Source: Theobroma cacao
Taxonomy: Eukaryota; Streptophyta; Magnoliopsida; Malvales; Malvaceae
Assembly: GCF_000208745.1 (NCBI RefSeq)
Contig: NC_030858.1
Span: forward strand, 8,912,305-8,976,304
Direction of reading: 5' to 3'
DNA length: 64,000 nt
Numbering within the stretch: position 1 is the first letter of the stretch; each line of letters opens with the position of its first letter. Positions 47,841 through 58,761 of this stretch are shown here, in pieces. Made by a program: the position numbers and the translations under genes. The notes beneath the pieces were generated by a model. The model was not told the DNA's origin and did no database searches. It was given only the letters and a program-made list of their open reading frames with translations.

Positions 47841-48940
47841 CAGGGGCGGAGCGTCCCTTTGTAATGGGGGCCAACTTTTTAGAATTTTTTATATATTTTA
47901 TATCTTTTAATGATTTTTTAAAATAATTTGTTATTGAATAATTAATATAATTAAAAAAATAATAAAATGACCTTATAAATTCATTCAATTTTACTCAAAT
48001 TTTTAATTTTTTTTTTAAATTTTTAAGTTTCTCTACTCATATTTTTCTTTTTTTTATCCTTATATTATGAAATTATAAAAAGGTCAAATTTTTATTTAAT
48101 TTTTTCTATTTATATTATTATTATTATTATTATTATTTATATTTATTTTTTTTAATTATATTCTATTTGCTAATATATTTTAAGTTTTTATAGATTTACT
48201 TTTTTAAATTTTTATGAATCATCAACCACATTCTTTTTTTTTTTGTTATATAAGTTATATCTCTTACTTGTCATGATTTTTTATTTCTGTTATGTGAATT
48301 TTATTTTTAATAATTTTAATTTTTAAAAATTAAAAAATTAATATATATGTAATTCTTAAATATAAGTTCTAGTATTACATTATTGGTTGTTGTTCAAAAT
48401 TTCACTAATATGTTATTTTTTATTAATCTTAATTATATAAGAAAGAAATTATCTTGAGTATATGTTTTTAATGTGTTTTATGTTTTATATTTAGTTGAAA
48501 GAAAATTATCTTGAATATAAGAAGAAATTATTAATTCTGTATATCGTATTTAACTATTTATAGTTAATGTATTATAGTTTAATATTTAGTATTACAAACT
48601 TAAATATAATAAATAAGAATATTAGATGTTGACAACATTAATTTTTTAGTTGTTTATATTGAGAAAGATAAAACTTTAAAACAAAATGAATGATAAATTT
48701 TTTACAAATAATTTAATTGTTTATATTAAAAAAATATTATCATCGTCGAATAAAACTTTCTTAAAATACTATTATAAGTTTTTTTTATTTCTTTTGATTT
48801 ACATATTATATAAAATTATTATCTATTATAAATATTTTGATTATTAATGTTTAAGTTTAATATATTAATTTTAAAAATTTTTAACTTTTATTCTTCTTAG
48901 TCTTTAACCTCCTCAATAAAAATTAACTAGCTCCGTCCTG
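47841..48940. mobile_element. Non-autonomous hAT-superfamily transposon with 8-bp target duplication
   Basis: The left end CAGGGGCGGAGC and the right end GCTCCGTCCTG (reverse complement CAGGACGGAGC) are terminal inverted repeats. Both sides are flanked by AGAGTTGA (47833-47840 and 48941-48948), a perfect 8-bp target-site duplication, the hallmark of hAT elements. The 1100-bp interior is extremely AT-rich and encodes no transposase, so the copy depends on transposase from elsewhere. The CAGGGGCGG terminus is that of the Tip100-like group. Confidence 0.88.
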
Positions 48941-49269
48941 AGAGTTGATTTAGAAAAAAAAAAAAAATCGGTGGAAGCTTTGAGGGAGGAGAGAGGAAGA
49001 AAATGATGGATTCATCGGCGAATACTAACGTCATGTTAAGAAGTTTGACAGAAGCTAGGGTCTTTTTTGAGAGAAAGTGAAAAGGAAAAGTAAGTATGAT
49101 TAAGATTTTTTATAGTATTTGTATTAAGTAGAGTAAAGGATGTTGTTTTGGAGTGGTGGCTATGTAAGAAAGAAAATAAAAAATAGCCTTAGAGGGAAAT
49201 GTTTCTCTGAATGGCTATGTAATGGAAATTAGGAGGAGGCTCATCCACCCGGCCACAATTCGAATTAGC

Positions 49270-49720
49270 CTTAGAGGGAAATGTTTACGAAATATTTATT
49301 TAAATAAAATATTTAAAAATTTTTTATTTTTATTACATTTAATCATATTTTTATATTTTTATTTTAAATCCAATAAATTTTTATCATTAATTATTATTAA
49401 TCAAAACATCACTTCTTATTATATGTTATATGAGATTAACGTAACGTATTGATATGTCACAATAAATAATAATTTTATATATTGATGTAATATGATGACA
49501 TAATCATGTGATATTTTTACCTTTTATCAATATCATGTAAGCATATAAATGACAAGTAATATTTTAATTAAAAATAATTAATTAAAGATTAGTTATAAGG
49601 GTGTATTTGATTCAAAATAAAAATAGAAAAACTTGATTGAAGGTAATAAAAAATTAAAGTTTATTTGAATTTTCTTAAATAATTTAGAAGCTTTTTTTAA
49701 GCATTATACCAATACCTAAC
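49270..49720. repeat. AT-rich MITE-like element with long terminal inverted repeats (copy 3)
   Basis: The left arm (AAATATTTATTTAAATAAAA onward) and right arm (TTTCTTAAATAATTTAGAAG near the end) are inverted relatives. The middle has GTTATATGAGATTAACGTAA-like sequence comparable to copies 1 and 2. The edges are approximate. Confidence 0.5.
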
Positions 49721-51600
49721 TTGTTCTTTATAAATTTTATTTTGTTAATTTAATTTTTAACTTTTACGCATGAATAAAAATGATGAAAATAAAATTATTA
49801 ATTAATAAATTGAATTAGGAAAGGAAAATAAAATAGAAAGAGAAAGCGAGGAAAAAAATCCTATTTGTTTTATAATATGTTTGTATAAGATCATTTTACA
49901 AAAATATAAACAAAGTATTATATAAACTAACCTTACTTTTATAAATAGTAATGGAATTAGTTATTAATAAATATATCAATTTTTTTAATAAACTAATTTT
50001 ATGTTTAAGATTATTATTTAAATGATGATTTTATTTTACTTACAATTAAAATGAAATTTACATGAAATTAATATATTTCACAATATTAATGTACGCTAAC
50101 TTTTAAAATAAAACATAAATATTTTAAAAAATAAAACGTATATATAAATAAATTTATGAATAATGATATTTAATTTCCTTAACTTTAATTTTATTTCACT
50201 ATTAGAGTTATCATAACTAATAAAATTATATAAAGGTATAGTTATCATTATATTAAAATTAGTATATATGAAGATGTAAAAAATATACATTTGATCAATT
50301 AAAAATAAAATATATATTTTTATTAATTAAGAAATTTACAAACTTGATTTGATCAATCTCTTATAGATTTCGAAAATAAATGGAAAATTAAAAAAAAAAA
50401 AACCCCAGAGAGGCAGGCGAAAAGCAATAGGGAAATGAAAGAAGAAATCGTAGAGAAAAATTCGGCATTTTCTAGCACAAGCATAGGTGGTATTTAGGCC
50501 CAAACAATACAAGAGTTACACACTCAAGTAGGCGTCGAGAACAGGCCATACAACCAAATTGTAGGTTCCACAAAGCTTGGGCTTAAATTTTTTAAGTTTG
50601 AGTTGGACTTTGTTCAAATATTTTTGAGTGACTAAAATTTATATTTCTATTCAATTATATTTTAAATTATTTTTTATCATTTAATATATTTTTTTAATTT
50701 TAATTTAATATAAATGATATTTACAATTTTAAGTTGTAATATCAGATATTTAAAATTGTTGTTCTTTATGCTTTACATATTCGTAATGTTATCATCTGAC
50801 AAAAAGTTCGTCTACGTCGCAAAAGAATTATAATTTTTATATACTTAATGTTTAATATTTATTGTTTTAAGTACTATTTGTTTGGAGCTTTTGTCTTGCA
50901 TTCACAATAAAAAGATGTAAACAAGGTTTAGCGAATGCATAAATGTGACATTTTAATTGCATTAATTAAAATTTAATTTGTTTGTCATTTGTTATAATTT
51001 TTAATACTCTTTTGATTAATAGATTTTATTTATGCAAAAGGCAATTTTTACTATTTATTATGCTGATTAAGAGGCGATTGGGATTGTATAAGATAAATTT
51101 TCATTTAGTGCATTGGAAGTTATTACATTAATTTAATTATTATATCTAATACAAAAATATTATTATAATTTACTTAAAAAAGTACCTTAATAGATAATAT
51201 GTAATATTAAATTTCTGATAATTAGCAGTTCCATTAATTTGATTAATTAAGTTGAAAAAATTTTTAATCGAAAATTGAATTGAATATCCTAAATCATATA
51301 TCCTAAAAATCATTTTAACTAAATAAAAAAAAATCAAACTCGTTTCCATTTAGAATGATTTTGCTCACCCCTACACGGACAAATGAATTAAATGGTTATA
51401 TTAACAAACAATGAATTAAATATAATACAAATGATTTTTACGGATAGTAGATTAACTTATTAATATTGTTTTCATTTATTTATTTTGTCAAAGCCTGCCA
51501 TAATTCTCTTGTACGATGCGGTGTAGAGAAATGGAGAAGCAAGTGTACCTTGAATCTTTTGCCCAAAAGGCTAAAAGTGTTCACTTGAACTTGGGCCATT
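49721..51600. other. Intergenic AT-rich sequence
   Basis: Base composition is strongly A/T with poly-A and poly-T runs. No gene, RNA gene or transposon end is supported. Confidence 0.55.
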
Positions 51601-51642
51601 GCCACGTATACGCAACCCAAAACCTGGTTTGACACCAAATGC

Positions 51643-51648
51643 CACGTG
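51643..51648. promoter_or_regulatory. G-box/ABRE-like element (GCCACGTGAG) in the HSP70 promoter
   Basis: CACGTG in a GCCACGTG context lies about 345 bp upstream of the HSP70 TATA box, consistent with stress- or ABA-related bZIP binding. Function is inferred from the motif alone. Confidence 0.4.
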
Positions 51649-51949
51649 AGTCAATCCCATCTTTCACCTGACACCGCATCACCGTTTCCATCCATAGTTT
51701 TTTCTTTAGCTACAGGTGAAAACGGCTCGCCTCGATCCTTCCAAAAACTAATGAAACTAAGAATTTAACACCCCGACCGTCTCAGCATTTTAAATAATCT
51801 GGATTTCCCCAAACTACCCATCCTTTCATCCCACAGTAACGTCAGATAATGCAGGATACCCGGTAAATTCAACGTAATTGAATCCCTTTCTCTACCTTAA
51901 AATGAGTCTCACCAGAACTTCCTCGATTTTCCTCTAAAGCACTGCAATT

Positions 51950-51962
51950 TTCTGGAACTTTC
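51950..51962 (+). promoter_or_regulatory. Perfect three-unit heat-shock element
   Basis: TTC-TG-GAA-CT-TTC is three alternating nTTCn/nGAAn units with exact spacing, the binding site of trimeric heat-shock factor. It ends 24 bp before the TATA box, the usual place in plant heat-inducible promoters. Confidence 0.85.
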
Positions 51963-51986
51963 TAGGATAAATTTTCCTGTAAACAC

Positions 51987-51993
51987 TATAAAA
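51987..51993 (+). promoter_or_regulatory. TATA box of HSP70
   Basis: TATAAAA lies 114 bp upstream of the ATG at 52101, predicting a leader of about 80 nt. Confidence 0.75.
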
Positions 51994-52100
51994 CTAAGTT
52001 CCGTCCCAGACCCACCTCAGATTCTGCAGTCTGTTCACAAAATATCAACAAAATCTGTAACACTCTTTTTCTTTTCTTTCTTTCATTTTAGCTTTCAACA

Positions 52101-54053
52101 ATGGCAACAAAAACTGAAGGCAAGGCAATAGGTATAGACCTGGGCACAACTTACAGCTGTGTCGGGGTATGGATGAACGATCGTGTCGAAATCATTCCCA
52201 ACGACCAAGGCAACCGAACCACTCCTTCTTACGTAGCCTTCACCGACACCGAGCGTTTAATAGGCGACGCAGCAAAGAACCAAGTCGCCATGAACCCTGA
52301 AAACACAGTTTTCGACGCTAAAAGGCTCATCGGTCGGCGTTTCTCCGACCCATCCGTTCAAAGCGATGTCAAACTATGGCCATTCAGGGTTATCCCAGGC
52401 CCTGGAGATAAACCTATGATTGTAGTTCGTTATAAAGGGGAAGAGAAGCAGTTTTCTGCAGAGGAAGTTTCATCCATGGTGTTGACTAAGATGAAGGAAG
52501 TCGCTGAAGCTTTTTTGGGGCATACTGTGAAAAACGCTGTGGTTACGGTTCCTGCTTATTTTAATGACTCGCAAAGGCAAGCTACCAAGGATGCTGGTGC
52601 CATAGCTGGGCTTAATGTATTGAGGATTATCAATGAGCCAACGGCTGCTGCGATAGCTTATGGCTTGGATAAGAAGGCTTCGAGAAAAGGCGAGCAAAAT
52701 GTTCTCATCTTTGATCTTGGAGGTGGTACTTTTGATGTTTCGTTGTTGACGATTGAAGAAGGGATTTTTGAAGTCAAAGCTACGGCTGGTGATACTCATC
52801 TTGGTGGTGAAGATTTTGATAATAGGTTGGTTAATCATTTTGTGGCTGAATTCAGGAGGAAGCATAAAAAGGATATCAGCGGAAATGCTAGAGCTCTGAG
52901 GAGGTTAAGGACGGCTTGTGAGAGGGCTAAGAGGACTCTGTCTTCGACTACTCAGACGACTATTGAGATTGACTCTTTGTTTGAAGGGATTGATTTTTAT
53001 GCTACGATTACAAGGGCGAGGTTCGAAGAGTTGAACATGGATTTGTTTAGGAAATGTATGGAGCCAGTGGAGAAGTGTTTGAAAGATGCTAAGATTGATA
53101 AGGGTCAAGTTCACGAGGTAGTTCTCGTGGGTGGGTCAACTAGGATTCCCAAAATTCAGAAAATGTTGCAAGATTTTTTCAACGGGAAAGAGCTTTGCAA
53201 GAGTATAAATCCTGATGAAGCTGTCGCATACGGCGCTGCGGTTCAAGCTGCAATTCTCACTGGTGAAGGGGATGAGAAGGTGCAAGATTTGTTGTTGCTT
53301 GATGTTACTCCTCTCAGTCTTGGATTGGAAACTGCCGGTGGGGTCATGACTGTGTTGATTCCAAGAAACACCACAATTCCAACCAAGAAGGAACAGATTT
53401 TCTCTACTTATTCTGATAATCAGCCCGGTGTTTTGATCCAAGTTTATGAAGGAGAACGAGCACGAACCAAGGATAATAATTTGCTTGGGAAATTTGAGCT
53501 TACTGGTATCCCTCCAGCTCCAAGAGGTGTTCCTCAAATCAATGTTACCTTTGACATTGATGCAAATGGGATATTGAATGTAACAGCTGAGGATAAGACA
53601 GCTGGTGTTAAGAACCAGATTACAATTACCAATGATAAGGGAAGGTTAAGCAAGGAAGAGATTGAAAAGATGGTGAAAGACGCAGAGAGGTACAAGGCAG
53701 AGGATGAAGAAGTGAAGAAGAAAGTGGAGGCAAAGAATGCGTTGGAGAATTATGCTTACAACATGAGGAACACGGTGAGGGATGAGAAATTTGCAGCGAA
53801 ATTGAGCCCTGAAGATAGGGAGAAGATCGAGAAGGCGGTGGAGGAGACCATTGAGTGGCTTGATAGGAACCAGTTGGCTGAAGTTGATGAGTTAGAAGAC
53901 AGGCTTAAGGAGCTGGAAAGTATCTGCAATCCCATAATTTCAAAGATGTATCAGGGTGGTGCCGCTGATGGTGATGTGCCGATGGGTGGTGGTGGATATA
54001 CTGGGTCGGGGTCTGGTTCTGGCCCTGGACCAAAGATTGAGGAGGTGGATTGA
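52101..54053 (+). CDS. HSP70: Cytosolic heat-shock protein 70, intronless
   Basis: A single 650-residue frame encodes an ATP-dependent chaperone of the cytosol/nucleus. The three HSP70 signatures are present: IDLGTTYS (12-19), [14 protein letters not shown] (about 203-216) and [14 protein letters not shown] (about 340). The substrate-binding domain follows (a [12 protein letters not shown] start). A helical lid and a Gly-rich tail lead to the C-terminal EEVD that docks TPR co-chaperones and marks the cytosolic class. Many plant cytosolic HSP70 genes carry one intron near codon 72, at the RRFSD segment. That segment is continuous here, as in heat-inducible Hsp70b-type genes. The perfect HSE and TATA box upstream agree with heat induction. 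The length is normal and no key residue is missing. IF3 begins 446 bp downstream on the same strand. Confidence 0.97.
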   Translation: MATKTEGKAIGIDLGTTYSCVGVWMNDRVEIIPNDQGNRTTPSYVAFTDTERLIGDAAKNQVAMNPENTVFDAKRLIGRRFSDPSVQSDVKLWPFRVIPGPGDKPMIVVRYKGEEKQFSAEEVSSMVLTKMKEVAEAFLGHTVKNAVVTVPAYFNDSQRQATKDAGAIAGLNVLRIINEPTAAAIAYGLDKKASRKGEQNVLIFDLGGGTFDVSLLTIEEGIFEVKATAGDTHLGGEDFDNRLVNHFVAEFRRKHKKDISGNARALRRLRTACERAKRTLSSTTQTTIEIDSLFEGIDFYATITRARFEELNMDLFRKCMEPVEKCLKDAKIDKGQVHEVVLVGGSTRIPKIQKMLQDFFNGKELCKSINPDEAVAYGAAVQAAILTGEGDEKVQDLLLLDVTPLSLGLETAGGVMTVLIPRNTTIPTKKEQIFSTYSDNQPGVLIQVYEGERARTKDNNLLGKFELTGIPPAPRGVPQINVTFDIDANGILNVTAEDKTAGVKNQITITNDKGRLSKEEIEKMVKDAERYKAEDEEVKKKVEAKNALENYAYNMRNTVRDEKFAAKLSPEDREKIEKAVEETIEWLDRNQLAEVDELEDRLKELESICNPIISKMYQGGAADGDVPMGGGGYTGSGSGSGPGPKIEEVD

Positions 54054-54498
54054 AGTTGAAGCGAAGAAAAAGGTTTTGCCTTTTGCTTCAGGGGCTTCAG
54101 TTGGGGGCTAGTTTTGTGTCTGTCTAAGTTCAGTTTCTAGTTAATTGTGCTTCTTGTTGTTTTGTACTGTCTTTGTTCCATGTAAAATTGTTCAAGTTAA
54201 AGCCTTTTCTAAGTGAATCTTATTATAACTGGCAGATTTCCTCTTTTGCAAGTTGAATCACTTGTAGTTTTCTCATTGCTAAATGAAATTGATTTAGTTT
54301 AAATATAAAACAACAAATTTCAAAATCACAGCAATATGCTAAATGGGTTGGCCTTTTCGGGGCCCAAAGTCCCAAAAAGTCCAGCCTCTCGTAGTCATAG
54401 CTCACAAATATTCGTAACTTTGTTTTTCAGGATAAGCATATTCCCATTTTCGCGTGTGCCAAACTCCCCATAGCACACAGAAGAGCCAAAGCATAGCC
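54054..54498 (+). other. HSP70 3' UTR and IF3 upstream region
   Basis: The first about 180 bases are T/G-rich, as expected of a plant 3' UTR. The IF3 promoter and leader must fit in the rest. No TATA box is obvious, which suits a constitutive organellar gene. Confidence 0.5.
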
Positions 54499-57400
54499 AT
54501 GGCTGGGATCACCACCAGCTTCCCTTTCAAGCCCCTCCCAACTAGACCCACCAAAACAATACCTTTACTTCTCTCTTCCCTCGAATCTAAGCTCTTTGGG
54601 CTCCATTTCCGCAACCCCAATAGTTTCTCCTCTTCTTCTTCTTCTCTTCACTGCTCTGCTGCTATAACTGCCCGTTACGGAGGTGATTCTCGGTTTTCAG
54701 GTCCCGGTCGGTCCAGACGGAATGATGAAGACCAGGCCCTTGATATATCTGGCATTAGGTTTTTATTTATTTATGTTATTTGATTAATTGCAACTTTTGA
54801 GTAGCTTTGTTTCTCTGGTGTTTGAATTGAGTTTAAAGGCTGTGTTTGTTCCTACTTCATTGCTGTGGTGTAGGTCAGATTCTGTCAGGCTTATTGATGA
54901 GCAGCAGAATATGGTAAGTGGAATTTTCTTTTATCTTTCCTCTTTGTAATTTTTAGCTGCCGAGAAGGCAACTTGTGCATTATCTTGAATATATATATGT
55001 ATATTTTTGTTCTCAAATTTATTTAATTTGTTAATGTGTAGGTTGGGATAGTTTCTAAAAGCCAGGCCGTTGAAATGGCCGAAGATGCGGAGCTCGATTT
55101 GGTAATGCTTTTCTCGGTGCACCTTTTTTGTGGTTTCTTGCTTTGACTACTTGATTTTTCCTATTTGCGTTTTTTTTTTTGGTTAAAAAGGCTAAAAGTG
55201 TAAAGTAAATAGTAGAAAAAACATTATATTTGATTAAAAATGAGCAAATTAGCTAAAGTGTAAAACTCATTCAGATGTACTTGTTCCATACAAAAGTAGA
55301 ATCGTGCATTGTTCTTCACAATTTAATAATTCAGAAACATTATTTGCTTTCATATATAAACACACCTTTTGCTTTTGCTTTTGGATGGAAAAAAGCTAGT
55401 AGTAAAGGTAATGGAGCCTTCGGTATCTCTGTGTTGTACAATTGGTCCTATTACTTGCCTACATTGTGTGATATACAATGAGAATGTATGTAATGCAATG
55501 AAGTGGCTTAGTTGGGATGCTTTATGCTTGTAATTTAGACTCCATAATTTAGGTATCTGGGTTGTTGTAGTTCTTCTTCTTTGTGGCTACATGAAGGTCA
55601 AGCAAAGCCTTGTTGCAGACCTTGCACCGGTTTACAGATGGATAGAGGCAGAACAAGAAATGCATAGTTGCTTATATATTTGCAGCTTGAGTAGGCTTAT
55701 GTTCAGAAACATCCTTGAGTAGGTTTCAGTGTTTTGTAGTTCTTCTTCCTTTGTTCTTGTCAGTTTTAAATATGATCATCATTGGATTCATTAATTCTTG
55801 TTTGGTTTTGGTTTTGCCAATTTTTCTGCTGCTATGTAATTCTCTAGCTGCTAGCTTATACCCTTAAAGTTCATTACAGGTCACTTTAGTAGATTATTTT
55901 ATTTCTCTTTTGAGAAAACTTGATATGAAATGATTGAGGAAGAAATTAATATGGAAACAATCAACTACATGTTTGAGCTATGCGATTGTGCTAATACTGG
56001 TCTCTGTTAAGGGCAACATACAATCTGATTTGCTCTAAGTGGATACCTTAGAATCGAAAGCTGAAGATTGTGTAGAGACATTCAAGTTGGTATTGTAGTA
56101 TACTTTCAACTGTTAATTGTCTCAGTTTTGCTTTGCTTTGTTTTTTGTTTTTGGTTGTACTTTTGAAGTGATAAGAATTCACTTAAATAGCCAATACATC
56201 CTTGCTTAGTAGATCGAAACTCATAACTTCTTTCTGTTCTCTTTTAGAAAGCAAAGGCTTTTTCAAACTTCTTTTGCATATTGGTGACACTGAAATTTGT
56301 TCTAATACCACTTCTGCAGGTGATATTATCCCCTGATGCAGATCCTCCAGTTGTCAGAATAATGGATTATAAGTATGATATGCTTTATGCTATCTTGAGA
56401 GAAATAATATGAGTTAGTATATTTTTTTTTATGTAGGGTGGAGGAACAATCAGTTGAGTCTAGCAGGCCTGTTTATCTACCCTACTGAAGAATTTGAAAT
56501 TTGAATCTAAATTTTTACATAATTGATGTCTAAATGCTGTCCTTTATTTATTACTCATGTCTACTTTAATGAACACAGCACTATTAGGCTGATATTAAAA
56601 AACACTGCTAAATTAGAAGTCTTAATTTCTATATATCTTTTTCTTTTGAAATTTCACTTTAAAGTGTATTAATACTTGCTTTTTACCTTTTCCTCAGTAA
56701 GTATAAATATGAACAGCAAAAGAAGAAGAAATTACAGCAGAAAAAAAGTGCGTGTGAATGTCCTCTCTGTTAAGTTTTGTCTTTGGGAAATGCTAAAGTC
56801 ATATACCATCGGGCTGGTGGCGAATTAGCTCTGTTCTAATTTAATATCAGTATGATATGATTCTGTGGGGCCAGCCAGAATGACTGTGGATTTAGCACTT
56901 CCCTGTGTGTTTCTTTTTGATTCATAATTAAATTTTTCTTTTTGAGGAAGGATGCTGACTAGACTATGGTTTTAACTGTCAGCCAATCGCATGGATTTGA
57001 AGGAGCTCAAAATGGGGTATGTGTTTTGCAGTATGCTTCAATGTAGTTATTTGTTTTGAAGCCCACAACTTTTTGGTGTTTATTATATTACTCTGTCTCA
57101 AGGTTTTTATTAGTGGCAAACTATCATCCACAGATACAAAACAGGTTTCTTGTGGCAAAATTATTTCATAAGCACATTTCATAGATATTTGCTACCTGTT
57201 AAAATTTTCTCTCAAACACTGATGACCCCAGTCTGCCTCCTATTATCTTATGAGTGGGCATCTAAGCTTGCTTTCTAACACTGATGACTTGGTAAATGAA
57301 CTATAATTCTGCTTTTTAATATCTTTTTGACCTACATTGAGCTGTTATCTGGAGGCTGCGTATATCCCCTGTTGAATTCTGCAAATAAAGAAAGAGTCTG

Positions 57401-58761
57401 ATATTAATAGGGCTTTAGGCTAGTCACTAGTGGCTTCCGAGATATACAAGTGCCTTCATTCCATCTTCTTGTATTAACACTAGAGGTAGAAAGTTGTGAT
57501 CATTTACTGTGGTAGTGTTAAATTGCCAATGGTACTATCTTAGTGAAGTGAGGAATACTCAGTGTTGAGTCCAACATTGCCTATTTACTTCCTGGATATA
57601 TAACTGCCTTTATTCTATCAGATCTATCTTCTTAATTAACACCGGGGGGTAAAAAGTTGAGAGGGTAACTGGTTTTGACTGTGGTTTCTATCAAGAACTT
57701 CATTCTAAAGCTATAATGAATAGCTATTTTTGGGCTCTTGGTGGCCTTTCTAAATGTTTCTGTTTGTTTTGAACAGTTATAACATTGATCAACATGATTA
57801 TTCTGTACGTTTGAAAGCTGCAAGGAAGTTTCTGAAAGATGGTGACAAGGTTGTTTCAGTTTTCTTATTATAGTTGCATATTCATGCTTGAATTATGCCT
57901 TGGAGTTCAATTGCGCTGAAGTATTTTGATCTATGCTTTCAGGTTAAGGTCATAGTGAACTTGAAAGGGCGAGAAAATGAATTCAGAAATATGGCTATGG
58001 AGCTCATTAGGCGTTTCCAGAATGATGTTGGGGAGGTACATTCATGAAATATCTTTTCCCTTCCTTGAATAATGAATATGCAACTTTTAAGATTAACAGA
58101 GTAAAAATCATCATATAAAGTTCTCAAATTTCCAATAGTGCAGTACTATAGATTGATTTTAGGTTAAATATGAATTGATGATTATGTGTAGGTGGCATAT
58201 TCCGAGCTGAATAAGAAAATGTTTTAAGCATTTCCAGAATCAGAGGTAGCACAAGAACTTGCATCGTAGTTTAACCAAGGTCATTTGTTTTGGATGCTAC
58301 TTAGTTTGTTCAAAAAATGTCATCAAATAGTTCCAAGCAGAGGATTGTCATTGAATGTTCTTTAGCAGATTAGATAAGATTTGTGGCTGGATGATAAGAT
58401 AAAGGGGGAATGATCAGTGAACAACTTATACTTTAATAAGCAACTGTCTTCTTTGATTGTGGTATTTGGGTTTTTGCTTGTCAATGGTGTTTTGTTTGTC
58501 CCCTTCAAGCATCTTTATGCTGTTTAATGCGTCTGTTCTCGTTGTATTTGTGGATCATATTGCTTTACCTGAAAGCTTCTCTGAACTCCAAACTCTAACG
58601 TCCATTCTGGTTTGCAGCTCGCAGCAGAGGAGAGCAAAAACTTCAGAGACAGGAATATATTCATAGTTTTGGTTCCAAATAAGGCTCTTCTGCAAAAAGC
58701 TCAAGATCCAGGAAAGAAAAAAGATAAACCGACCAAAAACGAAGTCTCAGCTGGTGTCTGA
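54499..58761 (+). CDS. Organellar (plastid-type) translation initiation factor IF-3, nine exons
   Basis: Exons are 54499-54758, 54874-54913, 55042-55101, 56320-56372, 56698-56747, 56983-57016, 57777-57849, 57943-58035 and 58618-58761, giving 268 residues. The first about 75 residues are a Ser/Thr/Pro-rich transit peptide with few acidic residues. The bacterial-type IF3 N domain starts at LIDEQQNMVGIVSKSQA and continues VILSPDADPPVVRIMDY into the basic linker KYEQQKKKK. The C domain has DLKELKMGYNIDQHDYSVRL, FLKDGDKVKVIVNLKGRE and RRFQNDVGE, closing with NIFIVLVPNK and a short charged tail. IF3 keeps ribosomal subunits apart and checks the initiator tRNA on the 30S subunit. Exon 5 must end at 56747 (AAA|GTGCGT): the next GT donor, 4 bases on, breaks the frame. 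Plastid rather than mitochondrial targeting is inferred. Confidence 0.9.
57420..57690 (+). repeat. Imperfect duplication inside IF3 intron 6
   Basis: A segment of roughly 80-100 bases near 57430-57515 (GATATACAAGTGCCTTCATT, then CTTCTTGTATTAACACTAGA) reappears diverged near 57590-57690 (GATATATAACTGCCTTTATT, then CTTCTTAATTAACACCGGGG). It is non-coding and may be a relic of a small transposon pair. Confidence 0.55.

Noticed and set aside
52470..53537. Long open frames antisense to HSP70 (52470-52865, 52905-53114, 53136-53537)
   Set aside because: They are a known by-product of HSP70 codon bias on the complementary strand. They have no promoter, no family similarity, and the sense frame explains the sequence.
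56748..56753. Alternative IF3 exon 5 donor (GC|GTGTGA)
   Set aside because: It leaves exon 6 out of frame and loses the MDLKELKMG segment.
57205..57295. Box C/D snoRNA-like pattern (two ACACTGATGA motifs) in IF3 intron 6
   Set aside because: No terminal stem, the spacing of C' and D' boxes is poor, and the motifs look like a direct repeat, so a snoRNA is not supported.
58185..58240. Possible extra IF3 exon after GTGTAG near 58190
   Set aside because: Exon 8 (ending NDVGE) joins directly to exon 9 (LAAEESKNFRD) as in the family; inserting the segment adds unfamiliar sequence.
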